Shown in pieces: positions 39,239-48,173 of a stretch of DNA of 64,000 bases. The notes under the pieces were generated by a model, which worked only from the letters and a program-made list of their open reading frames with translations, searched no databases and was not told where the DNA came from. The DNA is from Burkholderia guangdongensis. GTDB lineage: Bacteria; Pseudomonadota; Gammaproteobacteria; Burkholderiales; Burkholderiaceae. The translations under genes were made by a program, and so were the position numbers. The first letter of the stretch is position 1. Each line of letters begins with the position of its first letter. The DNA is taken from positions 1-64,000 of the forward strand of contig NZ_JACBNX010000009.1 of assembly GCF_013403875.1 (NCBI RefSeq), written 5' to 3'.

Positions 39239-40351
39239 ATGTCCCGACGCATCATCCCCCTCGCCGACGTCAGCGCGGTTCCCGACGTCTCCGGCGACAC
39301 GCACGTGCCCGACGGCGCGCTGCGCGACACGCTCGCGCGGCCGCTGCGCGACCTGCGCATTTCGGTGACGGATCGCTGCAACTTCCGCTGCGTGTACTGC
39401 ATGCCGCGCGCGGTGTTCGACAAGGACTATCCGTTCCTGCCGCACAGCGCGCTGCTGACGTTCGAGGAAATCGAGCGAATCGCGCAGCTGTTCGTCGCGC
39501 ACGGCGTCGAGAAGATCCGCATCACCGGCGGCGAGCCGCTGCTGCGCAAGAATCTCGAATTCCTGATCGAGCGCCTCGCGCGGCTCACCACGCATGCCGG
39601 CCGCCCGCTCGACCTGACGCTGACGTCGAACGGCTCGCTGCTCGCGCGCAAGGCGCGCGCGCTGAAGGACGCCGGCCTGTCGCGCGTGACGGTCAGCCTC
39701 GACGCGCTCGACGACACGCTCTTCAGACGGATGAACGACGCCGACTTCGCGAGCGCCGACGTGCTCGACGGGATCTTCGCCGCGCAGGCGGCGGGCCTCG
39801 AGCCGGTCAAGGTCAACATGGTCGTCAAGCGCGGCACGAACGACGGCGAGATCCTGCCGATGGCGCGGCGTTTCCGCGGCACCGGCGTCGTGCTGCGCTT
39901 CATCGAATACATGGACGTCGGCACGTCGAACGGCTGGAACATGACCGAAGTGCTGCCGTCCGCCGACGTCGTCGCGCGTGTCGCCGAGCACTTCCCGCTC
40001 GTGCCGCTCGAGCCCCACAGCGCGGCCGAAACCGCGCAGCGCTGGGGCTACGCGGACGGCGCCGGCGAGATTGGCGTGATCTCGAGCGTCACGCGCGCGT
40101 TCTGCGGCGACTGCACGCGCGCGCGGCTGTCGACCGAGGGCAAGCTGTATCTGTGCCTGTTCGCGTCGGGCGGGCACGATCTGCGCGCGCTCGTGCGCGG
40201 CGGCGCGAGCGACGCCGAGATCACGACCGCGATCGCGCGGATCTGGCAGCGCCGCACCGACCGCTACTCGCAACTGCGCGGCAGCGCGTCGGCCGACGCG
40301 AGCGTGCAACCCGCGGGCAAGCGCGTCGAAATGTCGTACATCGGCGGCTGA
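39239..40351 (+). CDS. moaA: GTP 3',8-cyclase
   Basis: A 370-residue radical-SAM enzyme that, with MoaC, converts GTP to the pterin precursor of molybdenum cofactor. N-terminal CNFRCVYC binds the SAM [4Fe-4S] cluster, GGEPLL contacts SAM, C-terminal [20 protein letters not shown] holds the second cluster, and the essential terminal GG is present. It is first in a moaA-mobA-moeA run. Confidence 0.97.
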   Translation: MSRRIIPLADVSAVPDVSGDTHVPDGALRDTLARPLRDLRISVTDRCNFRCVYCMPRAVFDKDYPFLPHSALLTFEEIERIAQLFVAHGVEKIRITGGEPLLRKNLEFLIERLARLTTHAGRPLDLTLTSNGSLLARKARALKDAGLSRVTVSLDALDDTLFRRMNDADFASADVLDGIFAAQAAGLEPVKVNMVVKRGTNDGEILPMARRFRGTGVVLRFIEYMDVGTSNGWNMTEVLPSADVVARVAEHFPLVPLEPHSAAETAQRWGYADGAGEIGVISSVTRAFCGDCTRARLSTEGKLYLCLFASGGHDLRALVRGGASDAEITTAIARIWQRRTDRYSQLRGSASADASVQPAGKRVEMSYIGG

Positions 40352-40371
40352 GCGCCCGTCCGCCGCGCCCG

Positions 40372-40989
40372 ATGGCTGCCCGCCCCCTGCCCGCGATCAC
40401 GGGCCTCGTGCTCGCGGGCGGCCGCGCCACGCGGATGGACGGCGCCGACAAGGGGCTGCAGATGCTGGACGATGCGCCGCTCGCGCTGCACGTGCTGCGC
40501 CGCCTCGCGCCGCAGGTCGACGAGATCGTGATCAGCGCGAACCGCCATCCGGACCGTTACGCGGCACTCGGCGCGCCGTTCGGCGCGCGCATCGTCGCGG
40601 ACGCGACGCCCGACTTCCCCGGGCCGCTCGCGGGCCTGCTCGCCGGGCTGCGCGTCGCGCGCGCGCCGCTCGTCGCGTGCGCGCCGTGCGATTCGCCGTT
40701 CCTGCCCGACGATCTCGTCGCGCGGCTGCATGCGGCGCTCGACGCGCAACACGCCGACGTCGCGATGGCGATCACCGTCGACGCGCGGCGCAACCGCTCG
40801 CCGCAACCGACGTTCGCGCTCGTGCGAACGTCGCTCGCCGACGATCTCGCCGCGCGCCTCGCGGCCGGTGAGCGCAAGGTGCGCGCGTGGTACGCACGCC
40901 ACAAGACGGCCGAAGTCGAGTTTCACGACGAGCGTGCGTTTTACAATGCCAACTCTTGGCAGGAACTCGCCGCACTGGCCCGTCGCTGA
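40372..40989 (+). CDS. mobA: Molybdenum cofactor guanylyltransferase
   Basis: A 205-residue enzyme that attaches GMP to molybdopterin, giving the bis-MGD cofactor of DMSO-reductase-family enzymes. The nucleotidyltransferase signature LVLAGGRATRMDGADKGL is at residues ~12-29 and the metal-binding CAPCDSPFLP follows. The ATG at 40372 lies 20 bp after the moaA stop. Confidence 0.95.
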   Translation: MAARPLPAITGLVLAGGRATRMDGADKGLQMLDDAPLALHVLRRLAPQVDEIVISANRHPDRYAALGAPFGARIVADATPDFPGPLAGLLAGLRVARAPLVACAPCDSPFLPDDLVARLHAALDAQHADVAMAITVDARRNRSPQPTFALVRTSLADDLAARLAAGERKVRAWYARHKTAEVEFHDERAFYNANSWQELAALARR

Positions 40990-41101
40990 CGGCCCCGACG
41001 CAGTTCCCGCGCGCCGCTCGCCGCCTGCGACGCCGCGCAGCACGCGCCGCCTCCCGCATGCCGGCTCCGAACCCGATACGCCTCGCGGCGCCGCTCGACT
41101 C

Positions 41102-42484
41102 ATGACCACGCAATCCTCGTCCGACGCTCAGTCCGCTTCTCAGTCCGCTTCTCGGTCCGACTCCAAGTCCGACTTTCAGCCCGACTCTCAGCCCGACTCT
41201 CAGCCCAACTCCCCGCCCGCTTCCGGGCACGCGTCCGCGCTGTCGCTCGCCGACGCGCAGGCGCTCGCCCTTCGCGTCGCAATACCCGTCGATGCGTCGG
41301 AAACGGTGCCGCTGCGCGGCGCGCTCGGCCGCGTGCTCGCGACCGACGTGCACGCGCCGTTCGACATCCCGGCCTACGACAACGCCGCGATGGACGGCTA
41401 CGCGTTCGACGGCGCCGAGCTCGCGAGCGCGGCGCCCGATGGTCACGTCATGCTCGCGGTCGCGGGCGCGGCGTTCGCCGGCCGGCCGTTCGACGGCACG
41501 GTGCCCGCGCACGGCTGCATCCGCATCATGACGGGCGCGCCGATGCCGGCGGGGTGCGACACCGTGATTGCGCAGGAACGCGTGAGCACGCAGGCCGATG
41601 CGATCCGCTTCGCCGCGCGAGACGTGCCGCGCGGCGCGAACTGCCGCCGCGCCGGCGAAGATCTCGCGCGCGGCGCGTGCGCGCTCGCCGCCGGCCGCGT
41701 GCTGCGCACCGCCGACCTCGGCCTGCTCGCGTCGTTCGGCGTCGCGAGCGTCGCGGTGCGCCGCCGTCTGCGCGTCGCGGTGTTCTCGACCGGCGACGAG
41801 CTGCGCGAGCCGGGCGAACCGCTCGCGGCCGGCTCGCTGTACGACAGCAACCGTCCGATGCTCGTCGCGATGCTCGAGCGCCTCGGCGTCGAGCCGCTCG
41901 ATCTCGGCATCGTCCGCGACGATCCCGCCGCGCTCGAAGCCGCGCTGCGCGACGCGGTCGCCGCGCGCGCGGACGCGGTGATCACGTCGGGCGGCGTGTC
42001 GGTCGGCGAAGCCGACTTCACGCGCGACGTGATGGCGCGGCTCGGCGACGTCACGTTCGCGAGCCTCGCGCTGCGTCCCGGCCGCCCGCTCGCGTGCGGC
42101 ACGCTGGCACCGGCCGACGGCGACACGCGCCCCGCGCTGTTCTTCGGGCTGCCCGGCAATCCGGTCGCGACCGCGGTCACGTTCCACGCGATCGTGCGCC
42201 CGGCTTTACGCGCGATGGCCGGCGCACGAACGCCGCCGCCCGCGCTCCATGCGGCGCTCAGCACGCACGCGCTGAAGAAGCGCGCCGGCCGCACCGAATA
42301 CCTGCGCGGGATCGCGACGCGCGACGTCGACGGCACCTGGCGCGTCGCGCCGGCCGGCTCGCAGAGTTCGGCGTCGCTGTCCGGCCTGTCCGCCGCGAAC
42401 TGCTTCATCGTCCTCGGCCACGACGCAGGCAACGTCGACGCGGGCGCGCCAGTCGACGTACTGCCGTTCGACGGCCTGATCTGA
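41102..42484 (+). CDS. moeA: Molybdopterin molybdenumtransferase with repeat-rich N-terminus
   Basis: A 460-residue enzyme inserting molybdate into adenylated molybdopterin. The MoeA core starts at ~residue 47 (LSLADAQALALRVAIPVDASETVPL), with AAMDGYAF, TSGGVSVGEADFTRD (MoCF motif) and FGLPGNPVATAVT. In front is an unusual Ser/Gln/Asp-rich tract (residues ~9-38) encoded by seven 12-bp tandem repeats. If translation starts later, the tract would be leader; no internal ATG or clear ribosome site stands close to the core, so I keep 41102. Confidence 0.93.
   Translation: MTTQSSSDAQSASQSASRSDSKSDFQPDSQPDSQPNSPPASGHASALSLADAQALALRVAIPVDASETVPLRGALGRVLATDVHAPFDIPAYDNAAMDGYAFDGAELASAAPDGHVMLAVAGAAFAGRPFDGTVPAHGCIRIMTGAPMPAGCDTVIAQERVSTQADAIRFAARDVPRGANCRRAGEDLARGACALAAGRVLRTADLGLLASFGVASVAVRRRLRVAVFSTGDELREPGEPLAAGSLYDSNRPMLVAMLERLGVEPLDLGIVRDDPAALEAALRDAVAARADAVITSGGVSVGEADFTRDVMARLGDVTFASLALRPGRPLACGTLAPADGDTRPALFFGLPGNPVATAVTFHAIVRPALRAMAGARTPPPALHAALSTHALKKRAGRTEYLRGIATRDVDGTWRVAPAGSQSSASLSGLSAANCFIVLGHDAGNVDAGAPVDVLPFDGLI
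41129..41212 (+). repeat. Seven 12-bp tandem repeats in the 5' end of moeA
   Basis: Units start CAGTCCGCTTCT (twice exact) and drift to CAGCCCGACTCT (twice exact) and CAGCCCAACTCC. The 12-bp unit keeps frame, so copy-number change would only alter the length of a QSAS/QPDS repeat in the protein. Confidence 0.9.
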
Positions 42485-42522
42485 ATCATTCCTAGACCAT
42501 CTTCACGGGGGCCCATCCGCAC

Positions 42523-42798
42523 ATGAAAAAACAAATTCTATCGATCGCCGCGGGACAGACCGCGAAAGCGCTGATCCTCGTGTACCTGACCTTCAGCGTG
42601 CCGGTCGTGCTGCTCGTCAACGTCGTCGCGTACTTCCGCTACGGCCGGGTCGAGCTGAGCACGCTGCTGAGCGCACTGCTGCTGAACGCGATCCTCGGGT
42701 TCGTGCTGCTGTGGATCGCGTGCCATGCGTACAACTGGGTCGCCGCGCGCTTCGGCGGCATCGAGATCGTGCTGTCCGATCCGCCGGAGGAAGCATGA
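42523..42798 (+). CDS. Small two-helix membrane protein, function unknown
   Basis: 91 residues with two hydrophobic helices (~15-38 and ~46-69) and a short charged C-terminus (SDPPEEA). No family that I can name. A poor ribosome site (GGGGG) precedes it, 38 bp after moeA. The stop overlaps the start of the GNAT gene (ATGA), so the two are translationally coupled and probably act together or share expression. Confidence 0.75.
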   Translation: MKKQILSIAAGQTAKALILVYLTFSVPVVLLVNVVAYFRYGRVELSTLLSALLLNAILGFVLLWIACHAYNWVAARFGGIEIVLSDPPEEA

Positions 42799-43286
42799 GC
42801 GGCACCGCGGTGATCCGCGCCGCGACGCCGCGCGACGTCGGCGCGATCGTCGCGCTGATGCGCGAGCTCGCCGAATTCGAGCAGCTCACGCATCTTTTCG
42901 TCGCGACCGACGACGATCTCGCTGACGCGTTGTTCGGCGCACACCCTGCGGCCGAGGCGCGCGTCGCGGAACGCGACGGCGCACTGGTCGCATACGCGCT
43001 GTTCTTCCACAACTATTCGACGTTCCTCGGCCGGCGCGGCCTCTATCTCGAGGATCTGTACGTACAGCCGTCGCAGCGCGGCACCGGGCTCGGCACCGAG
43101 ATGCTGCGCCACCTCGCCGCGCTCGCGGTCGAGCGCCGCTGCGGCCGCTTCGAATGGTCGGTGCTCGACTGGAACCAGCGCGCGATCGACTTCTACGAGA
43201 AAATGGGCGCGACCGTGCTGCCGGATTGGCGGATCGTCCGCGTGACCGGTGACGCACTCGACGCGCTCGCACGGGCGCTGACCTGA
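42795..43286 (+). CDS. GNAT family N-acetyltransferase
   Basis: A 163-residue acetyl-CoA-dependent acyltransferase with the GNAT core: YLEDLYVQPSQRGTGLGTEMLRHLAALA (pyrophosphate loop RGTGLG) and WNQRAIDFYEKMGATVL. It resembles the diamine-acetyltransferase-like subgroup; the substrate is not predictable. Translation is coupled to the upstream membrane protein. Confidence 0.9.
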   Translation: MSGTAVIRAATPRDVGAIVALMRELAEFEQLTHLFVATDDDLADALFGAHPAAEARVAERDGALVAYALFFHNYSTFLGRRGLYLEDLYVQPSQRGTGLGTEMLRHLAALAVERRCGRFEWSVLDWNQRAIDFYEKMGATVLPDWRIVRVTGDALDALARALT

Positions 43287-43311
43287 CGCGGCACAGGCCG
43301 ACGATCGAAAC

Positions 43312-43341
43312 GAATCAGGGGCGCCGAGGCGCCCCTGATTC
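43312..43341. terminator. Bidirectional hairpin between the GNAT gene and rmuC
   Basis: GAATCAGGGGCGC and GCGCCCCTGATTC are perfect 13-bp complements around a 4-nt loop, placed between convergent genes. There is no long T-run, but the A/T-rich stem base (GAATC/GATTC) resembles a shared terminator. Confidence 0.7.
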
Positions 43342-43371
43342 ATTCGACGTGCGCCGCGCCCCCGCTCATCG

Positions 43372-44841
43372 TCACGCGTCGTCGCTGTCCGCGCCGTCGT
43401 TGCCGAGCAGCCCGGCGGCCGCCTCGCCCGGCAACGCCTCGACCTGCTTCAGTTTGCGGTTCATCACGCGCGTGCGCTGCTCGGCCGCCTCGATCGAGCG
43501 CGTGACCGTTTCGAGCTGCGACTTCGTGCGCGCGAGCACGTCGCCGAACTTGCCGAACTCGGTCTTCACCGCGCCGAGCACCTGCCACACTTCGCTCGAC
43601 CGCTTCTCGATCGCGAGCGTCCTGAAACCCATCTGCAGGCTGTTCAGCAGCGCGGTCAGCGTGGTCGGGCCCGTGATCGTTACACGATAGTCGCGCTGCA
43701 GCAGGTCGGTCAGCCCCGGCCGGCGCAGAATCTCCGCATACAGCCCCTCGGTCGGCAGGAACAGCAGCGCGAAATCGGTCGTGTGCGGCGGCGCGACGTA
43801 CTTCTCCGCGATCGTCTTCGCCTCGGCGCGCACGCGCGCGTCCAGCGCGCGCGCGGCTTCGTCGACCGCGACCGCGTCCGCCCGCTCCTGCGCGTCGATC
43901 AGCCGCTCGTAGTCCTCGCGCGGAAACTTCGCGTCGATCGGCAGCCAGACCGGCTGCGCATCGGCGCCATGATCCTGGCGACCCGGCAACCGGATCGCGA
44001 ACTCGACGCGCTCGCTGCTCTTCGGTACCGTCGCGACGTTCTTCGCGTACTGGTCGGGCGTCAGCATCTGCTCGAGCAACGCCTCGAGCTGCACTTCGCC
44101 CCAGGTGCCGCGCGTCTTCACGTTGGTCAGCACCTTCTTCAGATCGCCGACGCCCGCCGCGAGCGTCTGCATCTCGCCGAGCCCGCGATGCACCTGCTCG
44201 AGCCGGTCGGACACGAGCTTGAACGATTCGCCGAGCCGCTGCTCGAGCGTCGCGTGCAGCTTTTCGTCGACCGTGCGGCGCATCTCTTCGAGCTTCGCCG
44301 CGTTGTTCGTCTCGATCTCCTTCAGACGCTGCTCGAGCGTCGCGCGCACCTCGCCGATCCGGCGGTCGTTCGCTTCGGTGAGCTGCGTCAGCTGCTGGTT
44401 CAGCGTATCGCCGAACCGCTTCAGCGCGACGCCCTGCTCCTCGCGTGCCTGCTGCGCCTGGCGCTGCGCACTCTCGCGCATCGCGTCGAACTGCTGCACG
44501 TTGCCCTCGACGAGCTTCGCGAGCTGCTGCCCGAACCCGGCGATCTGATTGTTCTGCACGTTCGCGGTGTTCGCGAGCTGCGCGGCGAGCGTCTGCTGAA
44601 GCTGCGCGAAATTGCCCGCCAACTCGGTGCGCGAGCCGCGGGAGCTCTCGACGACTTCGCCGCGCACCTCGCGCTCGAGCCGCTCGATCGCGCGCGCGTG
44701 CGCCTGCGCGGCATCGTCGATCCGCTCGCCGAGCAGCAGCGCGTCGTCGCGCCGGCCGCCGCCGCGCATCGCGAACACGAGCGCCAGCGCGAGCAGAACG
44801 AGCAGCCCGACGACCGCCGCGATCAACAACGTCGTCATCAT
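43372..44841 (-). CDS. rmuC: DNA recombination protein RmuC
   Basis: 489 residues: an N-terminal membrane helix (~4-25), a long coiled coil (~40-200, rich in Gln/Glu/Ala) and the RmuC nuclease-like domain with TRGTWGEVQLEALLEQML and LPIDAKFPREDYERL. It limits DNA inversions at repeats in E. coli. Starts at 44841 or 44838 (ATGATG); the first overlaps the stop of the dehydrogenase gene. Confidence 0.95.
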   Translation of the reverse strand: MMTTLLIAAVVGLLVLLALALVFAMRGGGRRDDALLLGERIDDAAQAHARAIERLEREVRGEVVESSRGSRTELAGNFAQLQQTLAAQLANTANVQNNQIAGFGQQLAKLVEGNVQQFDAMRESAQRQAQQAREEQGVALKRFGDTLNQQLTQLTEANDRRIGEVRATLEQRLKEIETNNAAKLEEMRRTVDEKLHATLEQRLGESFKLVSDRLEQVHRGLGEMQTLAAGVGDLKKVLTNVKTRGTWGEVQLEALLEQMLTPDQYAKNVATVPKSSERVEFAIRLPGRQDHGADAQPVWLPIDAKFPREDYERLIDAQERADAVAVDEAARALDARVRAEAKTIAEKYVAPPHTTDFALLFLPTEGLYAEILRRPGLTDLLQRDYRVTITGPTTLTALLNSLQMGFRTLAIEKRSSEVWQVLGAVKTEFGKFGDVLARTKSQLETVTRSIEAAEQRTRVMNRKLKQVEALPGEAAAGLLGNDGADSDDA

Positions 44842-45827
44842 GCGCGCGCCTTCCCGATCACGTCCGGATTGATCGGATTCGGCGGCCGGCCGGCGCGCGG
44901 CCCAACGCCCAGCGCGGCGATCAGGTTGTCGGCGGCGAGATCGGCCATCGCGCGGCGCGTCTTCTCGGTCGCGCTGCCGATGTGCGGCGTCAGCACGACG
45001 TTCGGCACCTCGAGCAGCCCGGGATGCACGCGCGGCTCGCCCTCGAACACGTCGAGGCCGGCCGCCGCGATCCGCCGCTCGCGCAGCGCGGCCGCGAGCG
45101 CCGCGTCGTCGACGATCCCGCCGCGCGCGATGTTCGTCAGCGTCGCGGCCGGCTTCATCAGCGCGAGCTCGGCCGCGCCGATCGCGTGATGGTTCTCCTT
45201 GGTGTACGGCAGCACGAGCATCACGTGATCCGCGCGCGCGAGCAGCGCCTCCTTCGACACGTACTCGGCGTTCAGCTCCGCCTCGATCTCCGGCGCGACG
45301 CGCGAGCGGTTGTGATAGATCACGCGCATGTCGAAACCGCGCGCGCGGCGCGCGATCGCCTGGCCGATCCGGCCCATCCCGATCACGCCGAGCGTCGAGC
45401 CGTAGATGTCGGTGCCGAGGAAGCCGTCGTACTCCCACTTTTGCCAGTGGCCGGCGCGCAGCCAGTGCTCGGATTCGGCAACGCGACGCGCGGCCGCCAT
45501 CATCAGCGCCCAGCCGAAATCGGCGGTGCACTCGTTCAGCACGTCGGGCGTGTTCGTGCCGAGCACGTTCGCCGCGTTGAACGCGGCCATATCGAAGTTG
45601 TTGAAGCCGACCGCCATGTTCGACACGACGCGCAGCCGCGGCGCGGCCGCCAGCGTTGCCGCGCCGACGGGGTCGCCCATCGTGATCGCGCCGTCCTTGT
45701 CCGCGAGGCGCGCGGCGAGCGCGTCGGGCGCGAGCGCGTCGCCGTCGTTCGCATCGACGTCGAAATACTGCCTGAGCCGCTTGATCACGTCCGGGAAAAT
45801 CGGACGCGCGACCAGAACCTTCTGCAT
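44838..45827 (-). CDS. D-2-hydroxyacid dehydrogenase, glyoxylate/2-ketogluconate reductase type
   Basis: A 329-residue NAD(P)-dependent enzyme. Nucleotide motif GVIGMGRIGQAIARRARGFDM, catalytic Arg/Glu/His in NIARGGIVDD, GLDVFEGEP and LTPHIGSATEKTR. It resembles GhrB, reducing glyoxylate, hydroxypyruvate or 2-ketogluconate. The ATG at 45827 is chosen because GAGAGG stands 3-4 bp upstream; the frame opens at 45851. Overlaps rmuC by four bases. Confidence 0.92.
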   Translation of the reverse strand: MQKVLVARPIFPDVIKRLRQYFDVDANDGDALAPDALAARLADKDGAITMGDPVGAATLAAAPRLRVVSNMAVGFNNFDMAAFNAANVLGTNTPDVLNECTADFGWALMMAAARRVAESEHWLRAGHWQKWEYDGFLGTDIYGSTLGVIGMGRIGQAIARRARGFDMRVIYHNRSRVAPEIEAELNAEYVSKEALLARADHVMLVLPYTKENHHAIGAAELALMKPAATLTNIARGGIVDDAALAAALRERRIAAAGLDVFEGEPRVHPGLLEVPNVVLTPHIGSATEKTRRAMADLAADNLIAALGVGPRAGRPPNPINPDVIGKARA

Positions 45828-45890
45828 CGCCCTCTCCATCATGAGTGGCACGGCACGCCGCGTGCCGCGCGAATGTTGAAAACCGTCAGC

Positions 45891-47333
45891 TTACGCCGGG
45901 AAGAACAGCCACGTCGTCAGCAGGAACACCGGCACGAGCACCGCGAACGACCAGCCGAGATAGCCGAAGAAGCTCGGCATCCGCACGCCGCGCGCCTCGG
46001 CGATCGCCTTCACCATGAAGTTCGGCGCGTTGCCGATGTAGCTGTTCGCGCCCATGAACACCGCGCCGGCCGAAATCGCGGCGAGCGTCGTCGCGCCGGC
46101 CGTCATCAGCGTCGGCGCGTCGCCGCCCGCGAGGTTGAAGAACACGAGGTACGTCGGCGCGTTGTCGAGGAACGACGACAGCAGGCCCGTCGCCCAGAAG
46201 TACATCGCATCGACCGGCCGGCCGTCGGGCCCCGTCACCAGATGGACGATCGGCGCGAACGCGCCGTCGGCGCCCGCGCGCAGGATCACGATCACCGGCG
46301 CGATCGTCACGAAGATCCCCGCGAACAGCTTCGCGACCTCGTCGATCGGCGCCCAGTTGAACGCGTTGCCTTCGCGCGCGGAGCGCGGCGTGAACGCCAG
46401 CGACGCAAGCGCGACGACCGCGAGCGACACGTCACGCACCGCGTTCTGCAGCGCGACCGGCGTGCCGAACACGTCGAACTCGATGCCCGGCTTCCAGATT
46501 CCGCTCATCAGCACGAGCCCGACGACGGCCGCGAGCAGCACGAAGTTGATCTTGCCGTCGATCGACAGCGCGGCGGGTGTCAGATCGCCAGGCGTCGGAT
46601 CGACGCGCGCCGAGCGCTCGCCGCCTTTGCGGTAGAAGTACGTGTCGAGTACGAAGAACACCGCGAGCAGCAGCGCGCAGATGAACAGCATCGGCAGCGC
46701 GAGATGCGTGGTCGTCCAGAAGAAGCTCACGCCGTTCAGAAAGCCGAGGAACAGCGGCGGATCGCCGAGCGGCGACAGCGAGCCGCCCGCGTTCGCGACG
46801 AGGAAGATGAAGAACACCACCACGTGCACGACGTGCTTGCGGTCGCCGTTCGCGCGCAGCAGCGGCCGGATCAGCAGCATCGCGGCGCCGGTCGTGCCCA
46901 TCACGCTCGCGAGCAGCGTGCCGAGCGCGAGGATGCCGGTATTGAGCCGCGGCGTGCCGTGCAGATCGCCGTTCACGCAAATGCCGCCCGCGACCGTATA
47001 GAGCACGGTCAGCAGCACGATGAACGGCACGTATTCGTCGACGAGCGCGTGTACGAGCGTGCCGAGCGCGGCGGCTGCGCCGAACGCGGCCGCGAACGGG
47101 ACCAGGAACGCGAGCGCCCACGCGGCCGCGATCTTGCCGAAGTGGCGATGCCATAGCAGCGGCGCGACGAGCGGGAATAGCGCGATCGACAGCAGGATCC
47201 CGGCGAACGGCACGCCCCACAGCGCGGACAACGCGGCACCGTCGGGCGTCGCGGCCGACGCGAACGCGGGCGCTGGCATGGCGGCGAACGCGGCGCCCGA
47301 CGCCATGCCTGCCCACGCGGCATGTCGTTTCAT
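45891..47333 (-). CDS. Sodium:proton antiporter, NhaD type (ArsB/NhaD superfamily)
   Basis: A 480-residue inner-membrane transporter with a cleavable-looking or first-helix N-terminus (…PAPAFASAATPDG) and about 12 membrane helices. Typical NhaD/ion-transporter features are VVFFIFLVANAGGSLSPLGDPPLFLGFL and SSFLDNAPTYLVFFNLAGG. Likely Na+(Li+)/H+ exchange. The ATG at 47333 begins the signal-like MKRHAAWAGM; upstream frame is encoded by 12-bp repeats and is not credible as protein. Confidence 0.85.
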   Translation of the reverse strand: MKRHAAWAGMASGAAFAAMPAPAFASAATPDGAALSALWGVPFAGILLSIALFPLVAPLLWHRHFGKIAAAWALAFLVPFAAAFGAAAALGTLVHALVDEYVPFIVLLTVLYTVAGGICVNGDLHGTPRLNTGILALGTLLASVMGTTGAAMLLIRPLLRANGDRKHVVHVVVFFIFLVANAGGSLSPLGDPPLFLGFLNGVSFFWTTTHLALPMLFICALLLAVFFVLDTYFYRKGGERSARVDPTPGDLTPAALSIDGKINFVLLAAVVGLVLMSGIWKPGIEFDVFGTPVALQNAVRDVSLAVVALASLAFTPRSAREGNAFNWAPIDEVAKLFAGIFVTIAPVIVILRAGADGAFAPIVHLVTGPDGRPVDAMYFWATGLLSSFLDNAPTYLVFFNLAGGDAPTLMTAGATTLAAISAGAVFMGANSYIGNAPNFMVKAIAEARGVRMPSFFGYLGWSFAVLVPVFLLTTWLFFPA

Positions 47334-47357
47334 AGCCGGCTTTCCTCTCGAATAATG

Positions 47358-47400
47358 GGTGAAATAAGCGGTGAAATAAGCGGTGAAATGAGCGGCGAAT
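47358..47400. repeat. 12-bp tandem repeats between lutC and the antiporter gene
   Basis: GGTGAAATAAGC twice, GGTGAAATGAGC once, then a partial GGCGAAT. They fill most of the 76-bp gap and stand about 25-65 bp upstream of the antiporter start, where leader or operator sequence would be. Confidence 0.85.
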
Positions 47401-47409
47401 GCGCGTGCG

Positions 47410-48072
47410 TCACGCGCCGCGCACGACGATCGCGTGCACGCGATACGGGCCATGCGCGCCGAGCACGATCGTCTGCTCGATATCGCCGGTGCGCGACGGG
47501 CCGGACACGAAATTAACCGCGCGCGGCAACTCGCCGCGCTCCGCGCGGATCAGCGCGAATGCTTCCTCGTGACCCGCGACGATTCGCGACGCGGGCACGA
47601 TCGCGATATGCGTTTCCGGCAGCAGGCCGGCCGACGCGTACGTGTCGGGACCGGACAGCAGCACGAGCGAGCCCGTCTCCGCGCTCGCGCAGAAGCAGCC
47701 GGTCAGGCCGACCAGATCGCCGTCGACCGGCTTGCGGCATTCGACGTCGAGCCCCGCCTGCGCCCAGTCGAGCTCGGCGAGCGTGCGCCACGCGACCGCG
47801 CGCGTCGGCAGCCCGTGCGCGGCCAGATAGCGCGCGGCGGCCGCGGGCGCGTCGGCGAGCGTCGCGACTTCGTCGATCGTCGTCGCGAGCTTGCCGGCCT
47901 CGTCGACGAACCACGCGACGAGATCGTCGCGCAACGCGGGACGCGGCCCCTGCGGATGCCGCGCGACGTAGTCCGCCGCGGCCTCGCGTTCCGCCGCGGC
48001 CGGCTCGGCCGGCCGGCCCTGCGCGGCACGGATGCGCGCGAGGATGTTGCGACGGGCGGCGGAAGTGTCCAT
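47410..48072 (-). CDS. lutC: LutC/YkgG family protein (lactate utilisation type)
   Basis: A 220-residue protein of the LUD domain family: N-terminal ARRNILARIRAAQGRP, then GCFCASAETGSLVLLSGPDTYASAGLLPETHIAIVPASRIV and FVSGPSRTGDIEQTIVLGAHGP. LutC normally acts with iron-sulfur proteins LutA and LutB in L-lactate oxidation, but neither is adjacent, so it is a solitary copy. It lies between pncB and the antiporter gene on the same strand. Confidence 0.9.
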   Translation of the reverse strand: MDTSAARRNILARIRAAQGRPAEPAAAEREAAADYVARHPQGPRPALRDDLVAWFVDEAGKLATTIDEVATLADAPAAAARYLAAHGLPTRAVAWRTLAELDWAQAGLDVECRKPVDGDLVGLTGCFCASAETGSLVLLSGPDTYASAGLLPETHIAIVPASRIVAGHEEAFALIRAERGELPRAVNFVSGPSRTGDIEQTIVLGAHGPYRVHAIVVRGA

Positions 48073-48173
48073 GAAGCGGTCCTCGTGACTTGGGCGACTG
48101 ACGTTGACGATACCGGCGAATTATACCGGCGCCCCTCGCCGCGCCGCCCTCGGCCGAACGGCCAATCCGCGCA

